From Calliopum simillimum (lineage: Eukaryota; Arthropoda; Insecta; Diptera; Lauxaniidae): a stretch of 64,000 bases of DNA. The notes below the pieces were generated by a model, which was given only the letters and a program-made list of their open reading frames with translations, was not told where the DNA came from and did not search any database. The stretch covers positions 120,861,309-120,925,308 of the forward strand of contig OX638368.1 in the NCBI GenBank assembly GCA_951812925.1, in the 5' to 3' direction. Numbering within the stretch: the stretch's first letter is position 1; each line of letters opens with the position of its first letter. This document shows positions 44,711-57,964 of the stretch, piece by piece. A program made the translations under genes and the position numbers.

Positions 44711-46402
44711 CTGTGATTTTGATTTAACTTCAAGCAAAGCTTAAAACACCAATTTCTGCAGAAATAGAGCTAATTCAAATAAATAAAAATACTATAGGTT
44801 TTTAATAAGTTTGGTGAATCGGGTGTAACTCAACATTCTAAGTCCACGGAAAAAGTTTTTCCTTTTATCGCCCCTTTCATTTATTTCGCACCATTTCTTA
44901 ATCATTCAGGTGTTTAAAAATACCTTCGTGCTTTCAGTACCTTCCTCAAGATGCCATTATGTGCTTTAATGACATATGGATTGATAAATTTTCGGTTTCG
45001 GCAATCACTTCCTTATTTGAGCCATATTTATTTACCTGGAGCATTATTTAAGGTCTGCAAAAATCAGTTGTCACTGAAGGCCATGTCTGGAAATTTTTTT
45101 CAGAATTTTCTGAGACATTTTATAATTTTAAGTTTTCAAAGATTGGTCAAAAAAAAAAAAAAAAAAAAATACTTTCCAAAAAATTTCAAAATACCTCACA
45201 CGTGGTCCTAAGACGATTCTTAGCATTTAATGCCTTAAACACTATTTCCGCAAGATGCAATGTTTATCTCTACTACTGAAAAAAGAATTGCATGACACAT
45301 TAAATTGTTAATAACTTTTGAACCAATATCGATTACTCCAATTTTTTTTTGGGGAATCGTTCCTAGACATGTCGAAGGTCCCACATATTTTTTAAAACTT
45401 TCTCAAAGGCAGAGAAAATGCTTATATTTAAAAAAAAAAAATATTCTTTTTAGAAAAAAAAATTTTTTTCCCAAAATCTTTACTTAGTAGGTAAGCAGTT
45501 GCAAAAAAGAAAAATATTTTTTGAAGGCCTTTATTATGTTCTTACGTTTAAATTCTTTAGTGGCTCACTTGAGAAATTTTTGACCATCTTGCAAGTCTAT
45601 TGTGTGGACTTTTTTATGTTTTCGGAAAAAACTGGAGATTTTGGGCGAATTGTATGACAGAATTTAAATTTGGCATGCCAATCAATAATGGTCAGTTTTT
45701 CTAGTACAGAGCCCGGATCACACTTATCCCAGCCAAGATATTATTGCAGCGGTGTTTGTTCCCATCATAAAGCAATGTTTGAACAACACACGAAATACTA
45801 AATTTCGGCAATAAGTCAGTTATTTATTACTTAATGTACACAAGTTTGTATACATGTACATTAACACACCTATTAAACATTTTGCATTTTTGAAAGCACC
45901 TTGTTCAAAAAACAAGAACTCAAATATCTTAATGGCTAAAATAAAAGTCTTAATTAAGTACTAGAATTATTCAACTGTATAACCTGTTCTTCACAATTCA
46001 TTGACAATGGAAGAAATTCAAACTATGTCAATTTTTTAAGATTTTTTGAAAATAATAAATTCCATATGCAATTAAACATAAGCATTAATTTTTCAGCGTG
46101 ATTATCAGATTCTGAAATTTTTGACTTTTTACCAGTTTGGGAGGGCAGAAATACTTCAGTTTGAGTTAAAATAACGTTGATGCCGCATTTGGTTTTCGGC
46201 GTTTGTTGACTTAAGTTCTGTGTTAAAATCGAAGAAACAAAAAAATATTATTGCCCAACTACGCAATTAAGTGTACAAGAAGCATTAGGCGTTAAATTCT
46301 CAAAGTGATTTCTATCTTTTTTTAATAGATCTACAGAAACTTGTCCAACTAACAACGTTAGCTTGCATAGAATATTAAATCGGTTCGGTTTCACATACAA
46401 AA
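44711..46402. other. Intergenic upstream of the protease gene
   Basis: No repeat end or gene recognised. A poly(A) run is near 45150-45168. The region just before 46403 should contain the protease promoter, but no clear TATA box could be chosen. Confidence 0.35.
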
Positions 46403-49400
46403 ATGTCAATATCGCTGCGGTTACTCGTGCTTTTTGTTTCAAGTTTGTGCTTACGTACCTCCAACGGTCAATATCCTGAGATACCGCAAATTGCGTGTCC
46501 CAGTTATTTTCAGTATTTAAATGATGCTGGCACCATAATTGGCAAACTAACGCTGTACAACCTAAAGACAGGTTCGACAACCGTAGAATTGCATTTTTCT
46601 CAGCGAAATCTACTGCGAACGGTAATAACCAATTTGTTTTAATTAAAATAACGAAAACTTATAAAAAGTCACAGAACATTGAATAAGTCGAAAACTATTG
46701 AATCATATGAAATAAACCAATTTTAGAGAATTGTTTCAAAGAAAATCATAAAAACTTCTAAAACTTCTGAGTATTTAAGATACAATTTTAAATAGTTACA
46801 ATATCAGTTGTAACTTCCTACACTTCTATAACTCGGGTAAAATTTGACATGAAGACTATCAGCGTCAGTAATTTTGAGGGTCCTATGCAGTTTAATAGGA
46901 ATGATATATTCTTTTGATTGAAAAAAATGTGCAAGCAAAAGATCTTAGTCACAGCTATATCTTCTTAATTAACTTGAAGATTGTATCTTGTTGACATGTT
47001 TCAAATATTTACAATCAATAAGCTTGTCAACTACCTGGTTGATGCCATTAACTATTTCAGTGAAATTAATAATTCAATTTCAAAATATTTTCGGACACTT
47101 GTTAGAATTTGTATAGGGTAAGAGAAACTTCGGGTACATTTGTTTAATTATAAATGTTCTAACGGACAGTTTCAAAATAGGCCAAAAAATTTTTCATGTA
47201 AAAAACTCGAAGACTTTAAAAAAATAAATAATTTTTGTTGACACCATTGAAAATTTTCGAAATTTTTCTTTTCTAAAATACTTAGGATATGTAACCAAAA
47301 CTTTTCATTTATTAGTAAAAATCCTATTTTCAAACAAATAAAAAAAAATTCAAGCGATTTCTCCGCCTCTGAGAAAATTAGAAAAAAAAAAATGAGTGCA
47401 CTGCTCACATAGGGGCCATTCATTAATTATGTAATATTTTTAAGGAGGGAGTGGGGTATTAAAAAATCTTACGGTTTCTTACTTGGGGGAGGGGGGTAAA
47501 AAATATGGTAAAAAAGTCTTAGTAATTAATGAACAGCCCCATATCTAGGAACAGCATTGCAAAATCTTGGGGAAATCGATATTCGTTCAAAAGTTATTAT
47601 ACAGTGACGTCGCACAGTGGCGACATCTGGCATTTCTCGATGGAAAAATCACAACTTCTGAAACATTAAAGATATTTTAATTCTGTTTTCGGTTATGGAT
47701 AGAAAATTTTCGTAGCTATTACAATCTCAAATTTCATTTAGATTGCATTGCATGGTGAAAAGCAATGTTTTGTTGAAGTTCGATTTTCTGTAAATTGCAT
47801 ACATATCGTTGGGAAAATCCCGGAACGGTCAAATATTTCAGAAATTGGACGTTAAATCAAAAAATAAAAAAACATGTGTCGAATGATTTTTAGAGATCCA
47901 TTCATCGATATAAATTTTGACTCTCTCTTACCCTCCGACGGAGGTAGGGTGGAGGAAATTTCAAAATTTTAAACGGAAACCCCCATTTTTTATTGCAGAT
48001 TCGGATTCTACGTAAAAAAATATGAAAATTTTATCAGAAAAATGTTTTCTGATCTTTCCTAGATGGCGCTGTAATCGACAAAAACAAAATTAAAAATATA
48101 AAGTTTTGTACTTAAAGCTTCGTGAAATTAGCCTTGCTCTTGCACAAAGGGTTGTAAGTAAAAGCAAACAGTTTTTGAACCACATGCTTAGAAATAAACA
48201 CCAATTAGTTGTGTATGTAGTAAGCGAACTTCACAAAAAGGGAATTTTTGTTTTTAAACTCAACCCAAAACTTAAAAACTACGCTAAAAGCAATGCATTC
48301 AAAAAAAATTTTTATGAGACAAGACCACAAATGCTTAAAGTGAAAGAAAAAATTAATTTTCTTTAACCATTTGCCAAAGTATACAACCTAAATATGAAAA
48401 ATTTTTCTCCAAAATTAAAATTTTTCGCTAACTTCAAAATTTACTCAACTTTGAGACGCTGTAAAAACCAAACCATCGGCCTGAATGGGTTCAAATTTTC
48501 AAACCCCTTAGCACCTAATATTTTTCTATCTGATGGCAATATCAGATTTGTAAAAGGGACCCACTAGAAATTGATTTTTGCAACGCCTTTTCGTGAAATG
48601 ACGTCATGAGCCACATGTTGCATGATGAAAACTGTAATAACTCATGTAGACGCCAGTAGACGCAACTACAATTTTTAAATTGTATTTAGAATTGTTGAGC
48701 CTATTCAGTTTTAGTAGTCCGTAAAATATCTTTTTCAAACATTTTTTTGAAACTCCATTCGAAGTTGAAACTAGTAAGGGTGTAAAATTTGGCCTGGCCA
48801 AACATTAAATACCCTACATTGCAGTATTTTTAAAATTTTGCTCATGTGGGAGGTGCTACGCTCTCTTGTCCGAGTTCACCCAGTTTTTGTCCAGAGCTTG
48901 GATTTATAGTTTTTAGTGTCCGAGTGAAAAACGTTTTCAGTATAGCGTTTTGAAGCTTTTGCTTATATAGGAGGTGCCACGCCCTATTGTCCGAGTTCGT
49001 CTAGTTTTAGCTTAGAGTGTGCATTTATAGTCTTTAGTATTTGAGTGAAGTTTGGTTGGATTATCTCAAAAAACTCTTTCAGTATAGCATTTTGAAACTT
49101 TTGCTTATATTGGAGGTGCCACGCCCCCTTGTCCAATTTCACCCAATTTTTGTTGAGAGCTTTCATTTATGATACTTAGTGTCTAAGTCGAATTTGGTTC
49201 CAATATCTCAAAAAACGCTTTCAGTATAGCGTTTTGAAGCTTTTGCTTATATGAGAGGTGCCACGCCCTCCTGTCTGAATTCGTTCAGTTTTTTCTCAGA
49301 GCTTGTGCTTACAATTCTTAAAATTTATGCGTATTGCATTTTGAATATATTTTTTGTGTAGGCGGTAGGCGTGTCCGTTGACTGATTTCGCTCATTTTCA

Positions 49401-52400
49401 ATCCCCCGAGCTATCTTTAACGAAGCAGTTAGTGTACCAAATTTCATTGAATTATCTTGCTCAGTTTTCCCAAAAAGTGTATTTCAACACACAGCCAGCC
49501 AGCCAGCCAGTCACCCAGCCAGCCAGCCAGACAGACGGACATGGCTATATCGACTCAGGAGGTGACGGTGATCAAGAATATATATACTTTTCTATATCTG
49601 CCACGCCTCCTTCTCTGCGTTACAAACGGAAGGACAAAGTGAATATACCCTGGGTGTGGGGTATAAAAAAGGGTAAAAATAGTGTTTCACAAAAGTACAG
49701 TCACCTAAGACATTCAAAAAAAAAAAAAAAAATCCTTTATTTTGAGTGTTACTTGTAAGTATAAGGATCGGTTATAGCATTAATGGAAAAAAATTAACTT
49801 TTCTTTCATAAGTTGCAGAAAAATTAGAACCTCATCTTGAAAAAAAAAACCCTGAAAAACCGTTGACTTTGACCAGCTCTACAATGCGAACCATTTTTTC
49901 AAATAAATTGATATATTATATTCTTGAGTCAAACTGCATCATTAGATTTTCGAATTTTCACCACACCAAAATTGATTTTTGCAACCACTTTTGAGAAATG
50001 TCGCCAGTGTGCGTCGCCGTACAAGTCTTTCTTTCGAGAAAAAAAAAAAAACAGATTTTTATTAATAACCGAAAAATTTTGGTTCTGGTCAATTCCTAAT
50101 AAATAAGAAAGAAAAATTTAGGAAATCACTAGAGAAATTTTGTGCCAATATCAAACTAAACATTAAGGTCCATGTTATAAAGATGGTCACAACCAAAACA
50201 ATCATGTCTTTAAATTAAGAGTGCCTCTCAAAAACATAAAAAGTATTTTTTTTTGCTCTTTTTATGAAAAATGTATTTTATACCAAAAATATTCAGCCTT
50301 TGTAGACGAAGATTGGATGAAAAATTGTAGCTTTTTTCTTGATTTATGAAATTAACCTTCTTAATTAGTGTACAAAATATGCAGAACAGAAATTTCACTT
50401 GGCTATTTCTCTAAATCTAGAATTAAGCTATAACTTTTCATCCGATCGTTTTCCATAACAGCTCGAAATTTTTGTAATAAAAAGTTCTGCAGTGTGATGA
50501 GGAATTTTGTCATGCACATGCCATAATATGTAGTTGTCAAATTAGGAAAACCTCTTCTCCATTTCGTGTGCAAGATTTCATTCTTAGGCAGATTATAAAA
50601 CTTGCAATAAATCACACTATATATTCAATTCTTAGAAAAAAGGTTGAAGTTATTGTTTATAAAGGCAATATGCGTCTTTTGACTTTAAAATTGTACATAT
50701 CTTCTAAAGTGTTTAGAAAATGACTTTGGTCAAATTAGTATAAGTATATGATGTTGATCACAAATTTTCTTAAGTCTATTTACCCTACATTAACGATAAA
50801 GTAATAAATTTAAAGCTTTATTGGATGTTTGTCAAATTCTTGTTTTATGTTATTTTAATTTTTATCAATTTAGTTTTTATTAATGTGCTATTCAAATTCA
50901 ACACGTGTCGTTAAAATTCTTTTGTTGAATGTTTTTCGTTTCGAGCAATAAATTATATTTCCGGAACTCTATAACTGACGTAGAAGTTTGTAGAGAACTT
51001 CGAATAAATTTTTTGTTATTTTGCTAATGCAAACGTTAGGGTAGATTGAAATTGAATGAGATATTAATTTAGCTAAAGATTTCTTGATCTCTCATACAGA
51101 AAATTATTCCCTATATTGGATAACGCTACATAATACGATGTAAATGAGATATAAAGGTTTATAGTGTCCACTAACAAAAAAAAAAATAAGTTTTGGAATT
51201 TTGCACAATCTTAGGAATAACTTTTCTTTTTCAAATTTCAGAATTACTATGGTACGTTAACACTATACGAAGATCAGCAAACAACAATAAAAAATATTCA
51301 ATATGGACAGCCAGTTACATACCGTGTGGACTTTCCAACGACTAATGTAGTGCCAAAATTAACACAAATTGTAATCAATGGCAGAGTTATTTGCGCGAGT
51401 AGTGCTTGTAAGCATTTTTGTTTTCAAAAATTATTTCATGTTCAATAGAGGTGTTTTAGTGCACGAATTTTGGATTTTGATACTTGGCACCCCTCAATTT
51501 TGTGAGGTTGGAAAAAAAAATTGAGTTTGCAAAAAATTTTTGGGGGTGGGGTGAGGGGTCATCGAGGTCAAAGATGTGAGAAAAGGAGAAACAATTTACT
51601 TACAACCCTACAAGAGGGGGCACCTCTAGAGGGTTCACCTGAATGACCGACCAACATTATTTTTTCTCCCCCAACATTTTTCCCAAGCATACCTAATTCT
51701 TATCTCTAACCCCTAAGGGGGCTTCCATACAAATTTTACATTTTTAGAAAATCGGGATAGGGGGTAAGTATGCTTGGTAAAAATGTTGGAGGAGGGAAAT
51801 AATGTGGGTCGGTCACACGTTTGACCCCTCTAGAGGTGACCCCTAAACATTTCTAGGGCTGTATGTAAATTTTTACTAATGATCTCCATACATCTCTAAT
51901 GTTCAATAACACAAATCTGTTTTCTTATATATTTTAGATCCACCACCTAGTACTTCGCTCAAATTGCAACATATGCTGCGAGTAAAAATTGAACGACATG
52001 TAGAGCAATTCATATCAAACTATGACAAATTGATTAATGTTGCCGCAAGGGCCACTAATTCAATAAGACAAAATCCATATAATGCTTATTATACACAAAT
52101 ACACCCACAAGTGCAATACAAACAAAGACCAAATACTGTGGCAGCACCTGCTGCTTATAAGCCACAACAAGCAACGGCTATATATGAACCTGTACAACAA
52201 CAGCAAACACGGCCTAATGGGGCACAATTTCAACGAAGCTATCAAACGACCACAGCAGTTGAAACGCCCACATTCAATGCACTTTGTGGACAAGAGGGTT
52301 CACAGTATGGTAAATTTACACCTTTCGTACATGGTGGTAAAAGTTTGCGTCGTGGTGAATTTCCTTGGTTAGCTGCTATCTATGGAAAAGAAACAACTGG

Positions 52401-53270
52401 ACGAGGTCTTATATGTGGCGGTTCTTTAATCTCTTCACGCACTGTTCTCACAGCAGCGCATTGCATAGAGTTATCTGGTTTGAGGCACGATTATTTGGTA
52501 ATCTATTTGGGGCGCTACAATTTGACGAACACTTATGAAGAGCATTATGAGCGACGTGAAATTGTTTCCGTAGCAATGCATCCAGAATATACCACTGGTA
52601 TTGGATTTCCAGATGCGGACTTGGCGCTTCTGTATATGGCTGCTCCAGTTAGGTAGGTAATTGATGCGATGGAATACCCAAAAGGAGTAAACTTTTATGA
52701 TTGACCATTTTTTCACAACTTTCAACATCCTTTTCGATTTTTCAATATTTCTAAATATTTCACAAGTTTTTCAAGACTTTTCAATTTTTAAAATTTTCTT
52801 CGACAGATTTCAACACTTTTCACTAATATCTTACTTTTCAACTTTTCCATTTAAGTTTTAACGACTATATAAAACCAATTTGTCTATGGAATGAACCAGA
52901 TGATCAATCAATTATTGTTGGCGAAACGGCAATGGTAGCCGGTTGGGGTGTTGATGAGAACAACTTGAATACGATGATACCAAAAAAAGTCGAAGCAAAT
53001 GTTGTTTCTGAGAGTGAATGCCTGCATTCATCACCTGGTTATGATACGATAACATCACCACGAACTTTATGCGCTGGTAAACGTGATGATTCAGGACCAT
53101 GCACTGGTGATTCCGGTGGTGGACTTATGATGATACGTGATGGACGCTGGGTACTTCGTGGTGTCGTCTCAGCCGGACAGCTGACGCATAGTCGTTGCAA
53201 TTTGAAAGAATATGTCGTTTATTGTGATGTCGCGAAACATGTAAAGTGGGTGCAGAAAAATATGGTGTAA
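46403..53270 (+). CDS. Secreted gd-like serine protease (four exons)
   Basis: Join 46403-46621, 51242-51407, 51938-52652, 52856-53270: 1515 bp, 504 aa. All introns are GT-AG and phases match. The start has a good insect context (CAAAAATG). Residues 1-22 are a signal peptide. Residues about 25-165 match the N-terminal region of Drosophila Gastrulation defective and relatives (CPSYFQYL, YRVDFP...VPKLTQIVING, LRVKIERHVEQFISNYDKL). A Gln/Pro-rich linker follows. The chymotrypsin-fold domain runs from about 185 to the end, with His303 (TAAHC), Asp356 (DADLALL) and Ser453 (GDSGGG) as catalytic triad. The specificity position six residues before the Ser is Gly, not the Asp of trypsins. Gd is a protease of the dorsoventral patterning cascade; several fly paralogues share this layout, so exact orthology is not claimed. 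Length is close to Gd (528 aa). Confidence 0.88.
47412..47540. mobile_element. 129-bp MITE in protease intron 1
   Basis: Inverted ends GGGGCCATTCATTAATTA and TAATTAATGAACAGCCCC, flanked by ATA on each side (47409-47411, 47541-47543). The G-rich centre is noncoding. Confidence 0.75.
47602..50019. mobile_element. TA-flanked element in protease intron 1
   Basis: Left end CAGTGACGTCGCACAGTGGC and right end GCCAGTGTGCGTCGCCG are inverted relatives, next to TA on both sides (47600-47601, 50020-50021). It has no transposase and hosts the nested Helentron-like copy A4. A Tc1/mariner-type MITE is likely. Confidence 0.6.
48771..49667 (-). mobile_element. Helentron-like element, copy A4, in protease intron 1
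   Basis: Reverse orientation from CTAGTAAGGGTGTAAAATTT through TTAAATACCCTACATTGCAG, tandem GGTGCCACGCCC units, a (CAGC)n-like stretch at 49493-49530 and the ATACCCTGGGTG end. It is in the antisense direction relative to the protease. Confidence 0.6.
51560..51880. repeat. Inverted repeat in protease intron 2
   Basis: CACCTCTAGAGGGTTCACC with GACCGACC and CCCAAGCATACC face GGTAAGTATGCTTGG, GGTCGGTC and CCTCTAGAGGTGACC. An old hairpin MITE filling most of the 530-bp intron. Confidence 0.55.
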
Positions 53271-56148
53271 CCGACAATATTTACTTAATAATATATACAT
53301 ATTTACTTAATAAGTTTTGATAATTGTTTTTTTAATTTGATATTTTTGCCATCTAGAAACGTTTCAACAATTCAAATACTCCAAGTTTTCTGTCGAAAAA
53401 TAAAAAATTCAAAGGTTTATTCAAAAAATTGATTGATGATTGCTTGTGATTTATTATTATTAGATATTTGTTTGTAAAAGTAAATATTTATACAAAAATT
53501 TTCTTGAAATAATTTCCCTTAGTTATTTATAATTTTTGGTTTTCCTTTAGAAAATTCTACATTTTAATTTAAGAATTCCAATTCTAAGTCAGTAGTTTAA
53601 TTTTAGTAATAAGAATTTTGTACCAAATTCAATAAAACTATATGAGTGCTATAGATATAACAAATATATTCCCCTAAAAGTACTATAAAAACAGAGTTTT
53701 CTGGACAATATAAAAAATTTAGTTATGGTTTAATGACAAATTGTTTTAATTTTAAATAAACTAAATTTAAGAGAAAAAAGAAAAAAATTAAAAGGCCTGA
53801 AACTGAAAAGTGTTGTGACTTTTATAAGAAAATGCTTTTAGAGCTCAATAAAAAATTATGTATAATATAATTTATATCAATTTCTGATCGCAAGTAGCGT
53901 TTTCGCTACCATAGTTGCTAGCGACAAAGTGTTTATGATCTAACAGAATTGCAAGCGATTGAATACTTATTATACGTATACATATAAGACATTGGAAACT
54001 CCACGATTACCCCAAAAAAACTGAAAGAAGATGTGTAATGCTGAGAATTTTTAAAATTTTTTGAAAGTCATTTAGTGGTCGCTCCTTACCGTTTTATCCA
54101 AAATCTTGGCTTGATGCGGTTTGTATTTTCTTGCGAACTCAAAAATGTTCGGAATGAAAACCTCGGAAGCTCGTAAAACTGTCAAAGTTCGTAACCGTTG
54201 CTTTTGACAACTATAATCAGTTTGCAAGGTTTTCGAGGCATTTACAAGTTTTCAGGAATACCCTCATTGTTTTTTAGATTATATACCCACAAGAATCATA
54301 TTTTCGAAATTTTCTTCTGTAAAACTGCAAAACTACATTTTGGAAATGATAACGCAAGGAAAACTTTTTTTGGAACATTTTACCCCATAAATCCTGTGGG
54401 TCTTGACCATTTTTTTTTTTTTTTTTTTTTTTTTTCAAAAACTGGGTTATAATGGGTTAAAGTTTTGTACAAAAACATTCTATGGGAAATTTTATTAGGG
54501 TTCACGAAAGACAGGTTAGGTTAGATCCGGGAGATGAACATGTTGTCATCATTAACTTAGGCCTCGAGAAAGGGCCCATTGTATACCCGATACGAAAGAC
54601 AAGAAATGCCTAAAACTTGTAATAAAAATAAGTAGATATATCAACTTAAAATTGAGCGACTCTCTACTCTGTTTGAAAAATTTTTTGTTGTTAATTCATG
54701 TCACCATTGTTGCTCCAAATCGCTCGGAATCGCTTTTTGTTAAAATCTCGGTGTCATAAATACTTCCAAATGCACTCGTACAACTTGTCGCAAGTAGCGA
54801 TTCGAAAGAAGCGATTCGCGCGACGCGAATGCGATCGATCATAAACACATTCTAGTTATGAAGAGAAGGTAGGTACACAGCAAAAAGTTTGGCCATAAAG
54901 TATAAACTTATTTATACTATTTGTTTTATAAACTTATGTATTCAATTTTTTTTAAATAATTCATACAATTTTTTTCTATAAAGTTATTCTAAACCAAAAA
55001 CGTTTAACTTCTAATGCAAAATTTTTATGAACTATAAGTTTTATACCAAAATTGAATTTTGATGGATTTGACCATTGTCACCAGCTTGCAGTAAGTACAT
55101 CACTTGCATTGATCATCGCCATCACTACCAATATTGTCATCGGCACCATCATCGGCCTACCACCTCCGATTGTTTCGCAGAACATCAACGTGCCCATTGT
55201 CACATAAGCATGTTTAGCAGCATTTTTGTGTGTCAAGCTGATTATCTCCATTGCCAAAGAGAACGATTTTGTTGAGCAATAAACAAACTTATTGGAAAGC
55301 GATATCAACTGGTTTGATTGGTGTTAGTTTTTAGGATTTATACCTAAAGATGTTTCATTTTCTATGGCAATAACCTGCACTTTTAAAGTAACATTTATTC
55401 ACAGCTAGAGATACGCTTCACTATCTGCAAACTGTCCGAAGAATTCTTCCTGTTAAAAGAAACTTTACAAATTTATCTAACAATAACCCTAATAGACAAT
55501 AAGCCATATAAAAAACTGCTACCTACCACATTGCATCAGATGAATCATGACTCCTCACCATTGAACAGCCAATAAGGGTATTAGCTTTGATTGAAAATGT
55601 GATACCGCATGTCGGATTGTGAGCATTAGTGTTGTACGTTTAAACGTGGGAACTGGTTGATGTGAAATTGAAGTCGCTGTATAATTCATATTGATTTTTC
55701 ACTCCCGAACGAAGCATACGTACGATTGCACTTGATTGCAATTCTTTTTCTTTTCTACATTTATTCTCCCAACTGATACAAGTTACTAAAGTAGTTTTTT
55801 CTTTTATTTTGAGTGGCAAAAATAAACATTTCAAATATACTCCAGATGTAATGTTTTAAGAGTAGAAGAACATACATATGTATGTGTGACTTGACAAATC
55901 TCCTCCAAAGATAAAAAAGAAAACAGTAGCGAAATAAAGATAACCAGATCATTTATAAAGTGCAAATAGACGAAAATAATAGACTAGACAGACGACAGCT
56001 TAAATCCGGATTATAGACGTGATAATGCAAAAATTTCCCAAGTCAGGGACAAAAATGCCTAATTAGCTTTTCTGATACTTATCTCACTTTTAATCTTGTT
56101 TTCGATGTTTTACAATTTTTTGGCCCCTGAATTGGGAAATTTTCTCGA
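53271..56148. other. Intergenic downstream of the protease gene
   Basis: AATAAA signals near 53632 and 53847 could end the protease mRNA. A T run of 26 lies at 54410-54435. AGTGTTTATGATC (53928-53940) and its complement near 54837-54850 hint at a fold-back element. No further gene is recognised. Confidence 0.4.
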
Positions 56149-56531
56149 AAACCATATACTATAGTTGGAAATATTAGCAAATTCTTCAATATGCTTTAAA
56201 AATATTATCGCATCTTTTTGTTTTTTCTCCGAAAAATCGTAAATTGATATGAATTAGTTTTTTTGTCTTTTGTATGAAGGCCTGTCTAAAAAACAGAGCT
56301 CTTTAAGCTACCGTCTGCTAAAGATAAAAACGTCACAGAGTTATTTAAAAAATCCAACAAAGTTTCGCAATAAGTATATATGAATCTGTTCATTTCATTT
56401 ATTGATAATGCTGATTTTTATTTTGTTTCTATATGTAACACTTTAAAAATGAATATTTCTATTTAGAAAAACATTTATATTTATTTTTAAAAAAATTACA
56501 ATTCCGAAAATCCAAAAATTGGCATCCCTAA
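56149..56531. repeat. 3' flank of S1-like gene 7
   Basis: Aligns with 19140-19520 of the copy 4 unit (ACTATAGTTGGAAATATTAG, GGCCTGTCTAAAAAACAGAG, TTGGCATCCCTAA). Confidence 0.65.
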
Positions 56532-57925
56532 TAGTACAGTCATTTGGTAGTTTTACCTGGAAAGTTTTGCGGGATTTCTGCAAATGAGTTATTTTATAGA
56601 TTTCGATGTGCTCTTTCAGAATTTTAACTTTGCTACCTCGTATCGTGTTCGCTCGAGCCGCCATATTGGAAAAATGGCGTCCAAAATCAGTTTTTTACAA
56701 ATATCTCTTTAACAGTTACATTTAGAGAAAAATTTTTTAGGACAATGTTGTAGCTTATAAAATTTTCTATAAAAATGAAATTTAAATTGTTTTCGTACGA
56801 CTTATAACTCAGGAGATATCCTTATTCAAAATTTTAGAAATATTAGTAAATTGTGAATGCCACTTATGAGTAGGCACAGTGATGTGTCAAGCTTATAATT
56901 ACGATAACTTATGAACGGTGAGTTGCACATTTAAAATAAAAACACTTATTTATAGGGAATAACTTGCGGTACAAGTTACATATTATTTTTTTTTCATATC
57001 ACCTATAGTTAAGGAGATATTTTTCCCACAAACCTAAAATTTTGAAAAAAAAAGTTTTTTCAAAATGGCTCCTAAACGGTTTGTCCTAGAAAAAAAATTG
57101 TCGATGCATTTTGTAGAACGTTCAATTCCCTATAAGGGTCTCTTCAAGCTGTTTTTTCGTCAGACTTACACTTCATGAGATATAGCGTCTTGAAAATCAT
57201 TCAAAATTGAATATTGTTCTATGCGCCCTACTATGTTCAATTTTGAATGATTTTCAAGTCGCGATAACTCATGAAGGGTAAGTCTGACGAAAAAACAACT
57301 CGAAGAGACCCTTATAGGGAATTGAACGTTCTACAAAATGCATCGACAATTTTTTTTCGAGGACGAATCGTTTAGGAGCCATTTTGAAAAAACGTTTTTT
57401 TCCAAAATTTTAGGTTTGTGGGAAAAATATCTCCTTAACTATAGGTGATATCAAAAAATAATAATATGTAACTTGTAGCGCAAGTTATTCCCTATAAATA
57501 AGTGTTTTTATTTTAAACGTGCAACTCACCGTTCATAAGTTATCGTAATTATAAGCTTGACACATCACTGTGCCTACTCATAAGTGGCATTCAAAATTTA
57601 CTAATTTTTCTAAAATTTTGAATAAAGATATCTCCTGAGTTATAAGTCGTACGAAAACAATTCAAAGGTCATTTTTATAGAAAATTTTATAAGCTACAAC
57701 ATTGTCCTAAAAAAATTTTCTCTAAATATAACCGTTAAAGAGATATTTGTAAAAAACTGATTTCGGTCGCCATTTTTCCAATATGGCGGCTTGAGCGAAC
57801 ACGATACGAGGTAGCAAAGTTGAAATTCTGAAAGAGCACATCGAAATCTATAAAATAACTCATTTGCAGAAATCCCGCAAAACTTTCCAGGTAACATCAT
57901 TTTTTTCTCCCAAATGATTGTACTA
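56532..57925. mobile_element. TAA-type fold-back element, TIR TAGTACARTCATTTGG
   Basis: Two long inverted arms: TACCTGGAAAGTTTTGCGGG near 56555 against its complement near 57872, and GAATTTTAACTTTGCTACC against its complement near 57810. It is flanked by TAA (56529-56531, 57926-57928). Copy 4 has the empty site CATCCCTAATTCAGAT at 19517. It lies 39 bp beyond the stop of S1-like gene 7, within its 3' region. No transposase. Confidence 0.82.
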
Positions 57926-57964
57926 TAATTCAGATGTCATACGATTACAATCTCCTTTGAAAAT

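Noticed and set aside
48106..48366. 86-codon basic open frame
   Set aside because: Lies inside the TA-flanked noncoding element of intron 1; no motif or codon pattern supports a gene.
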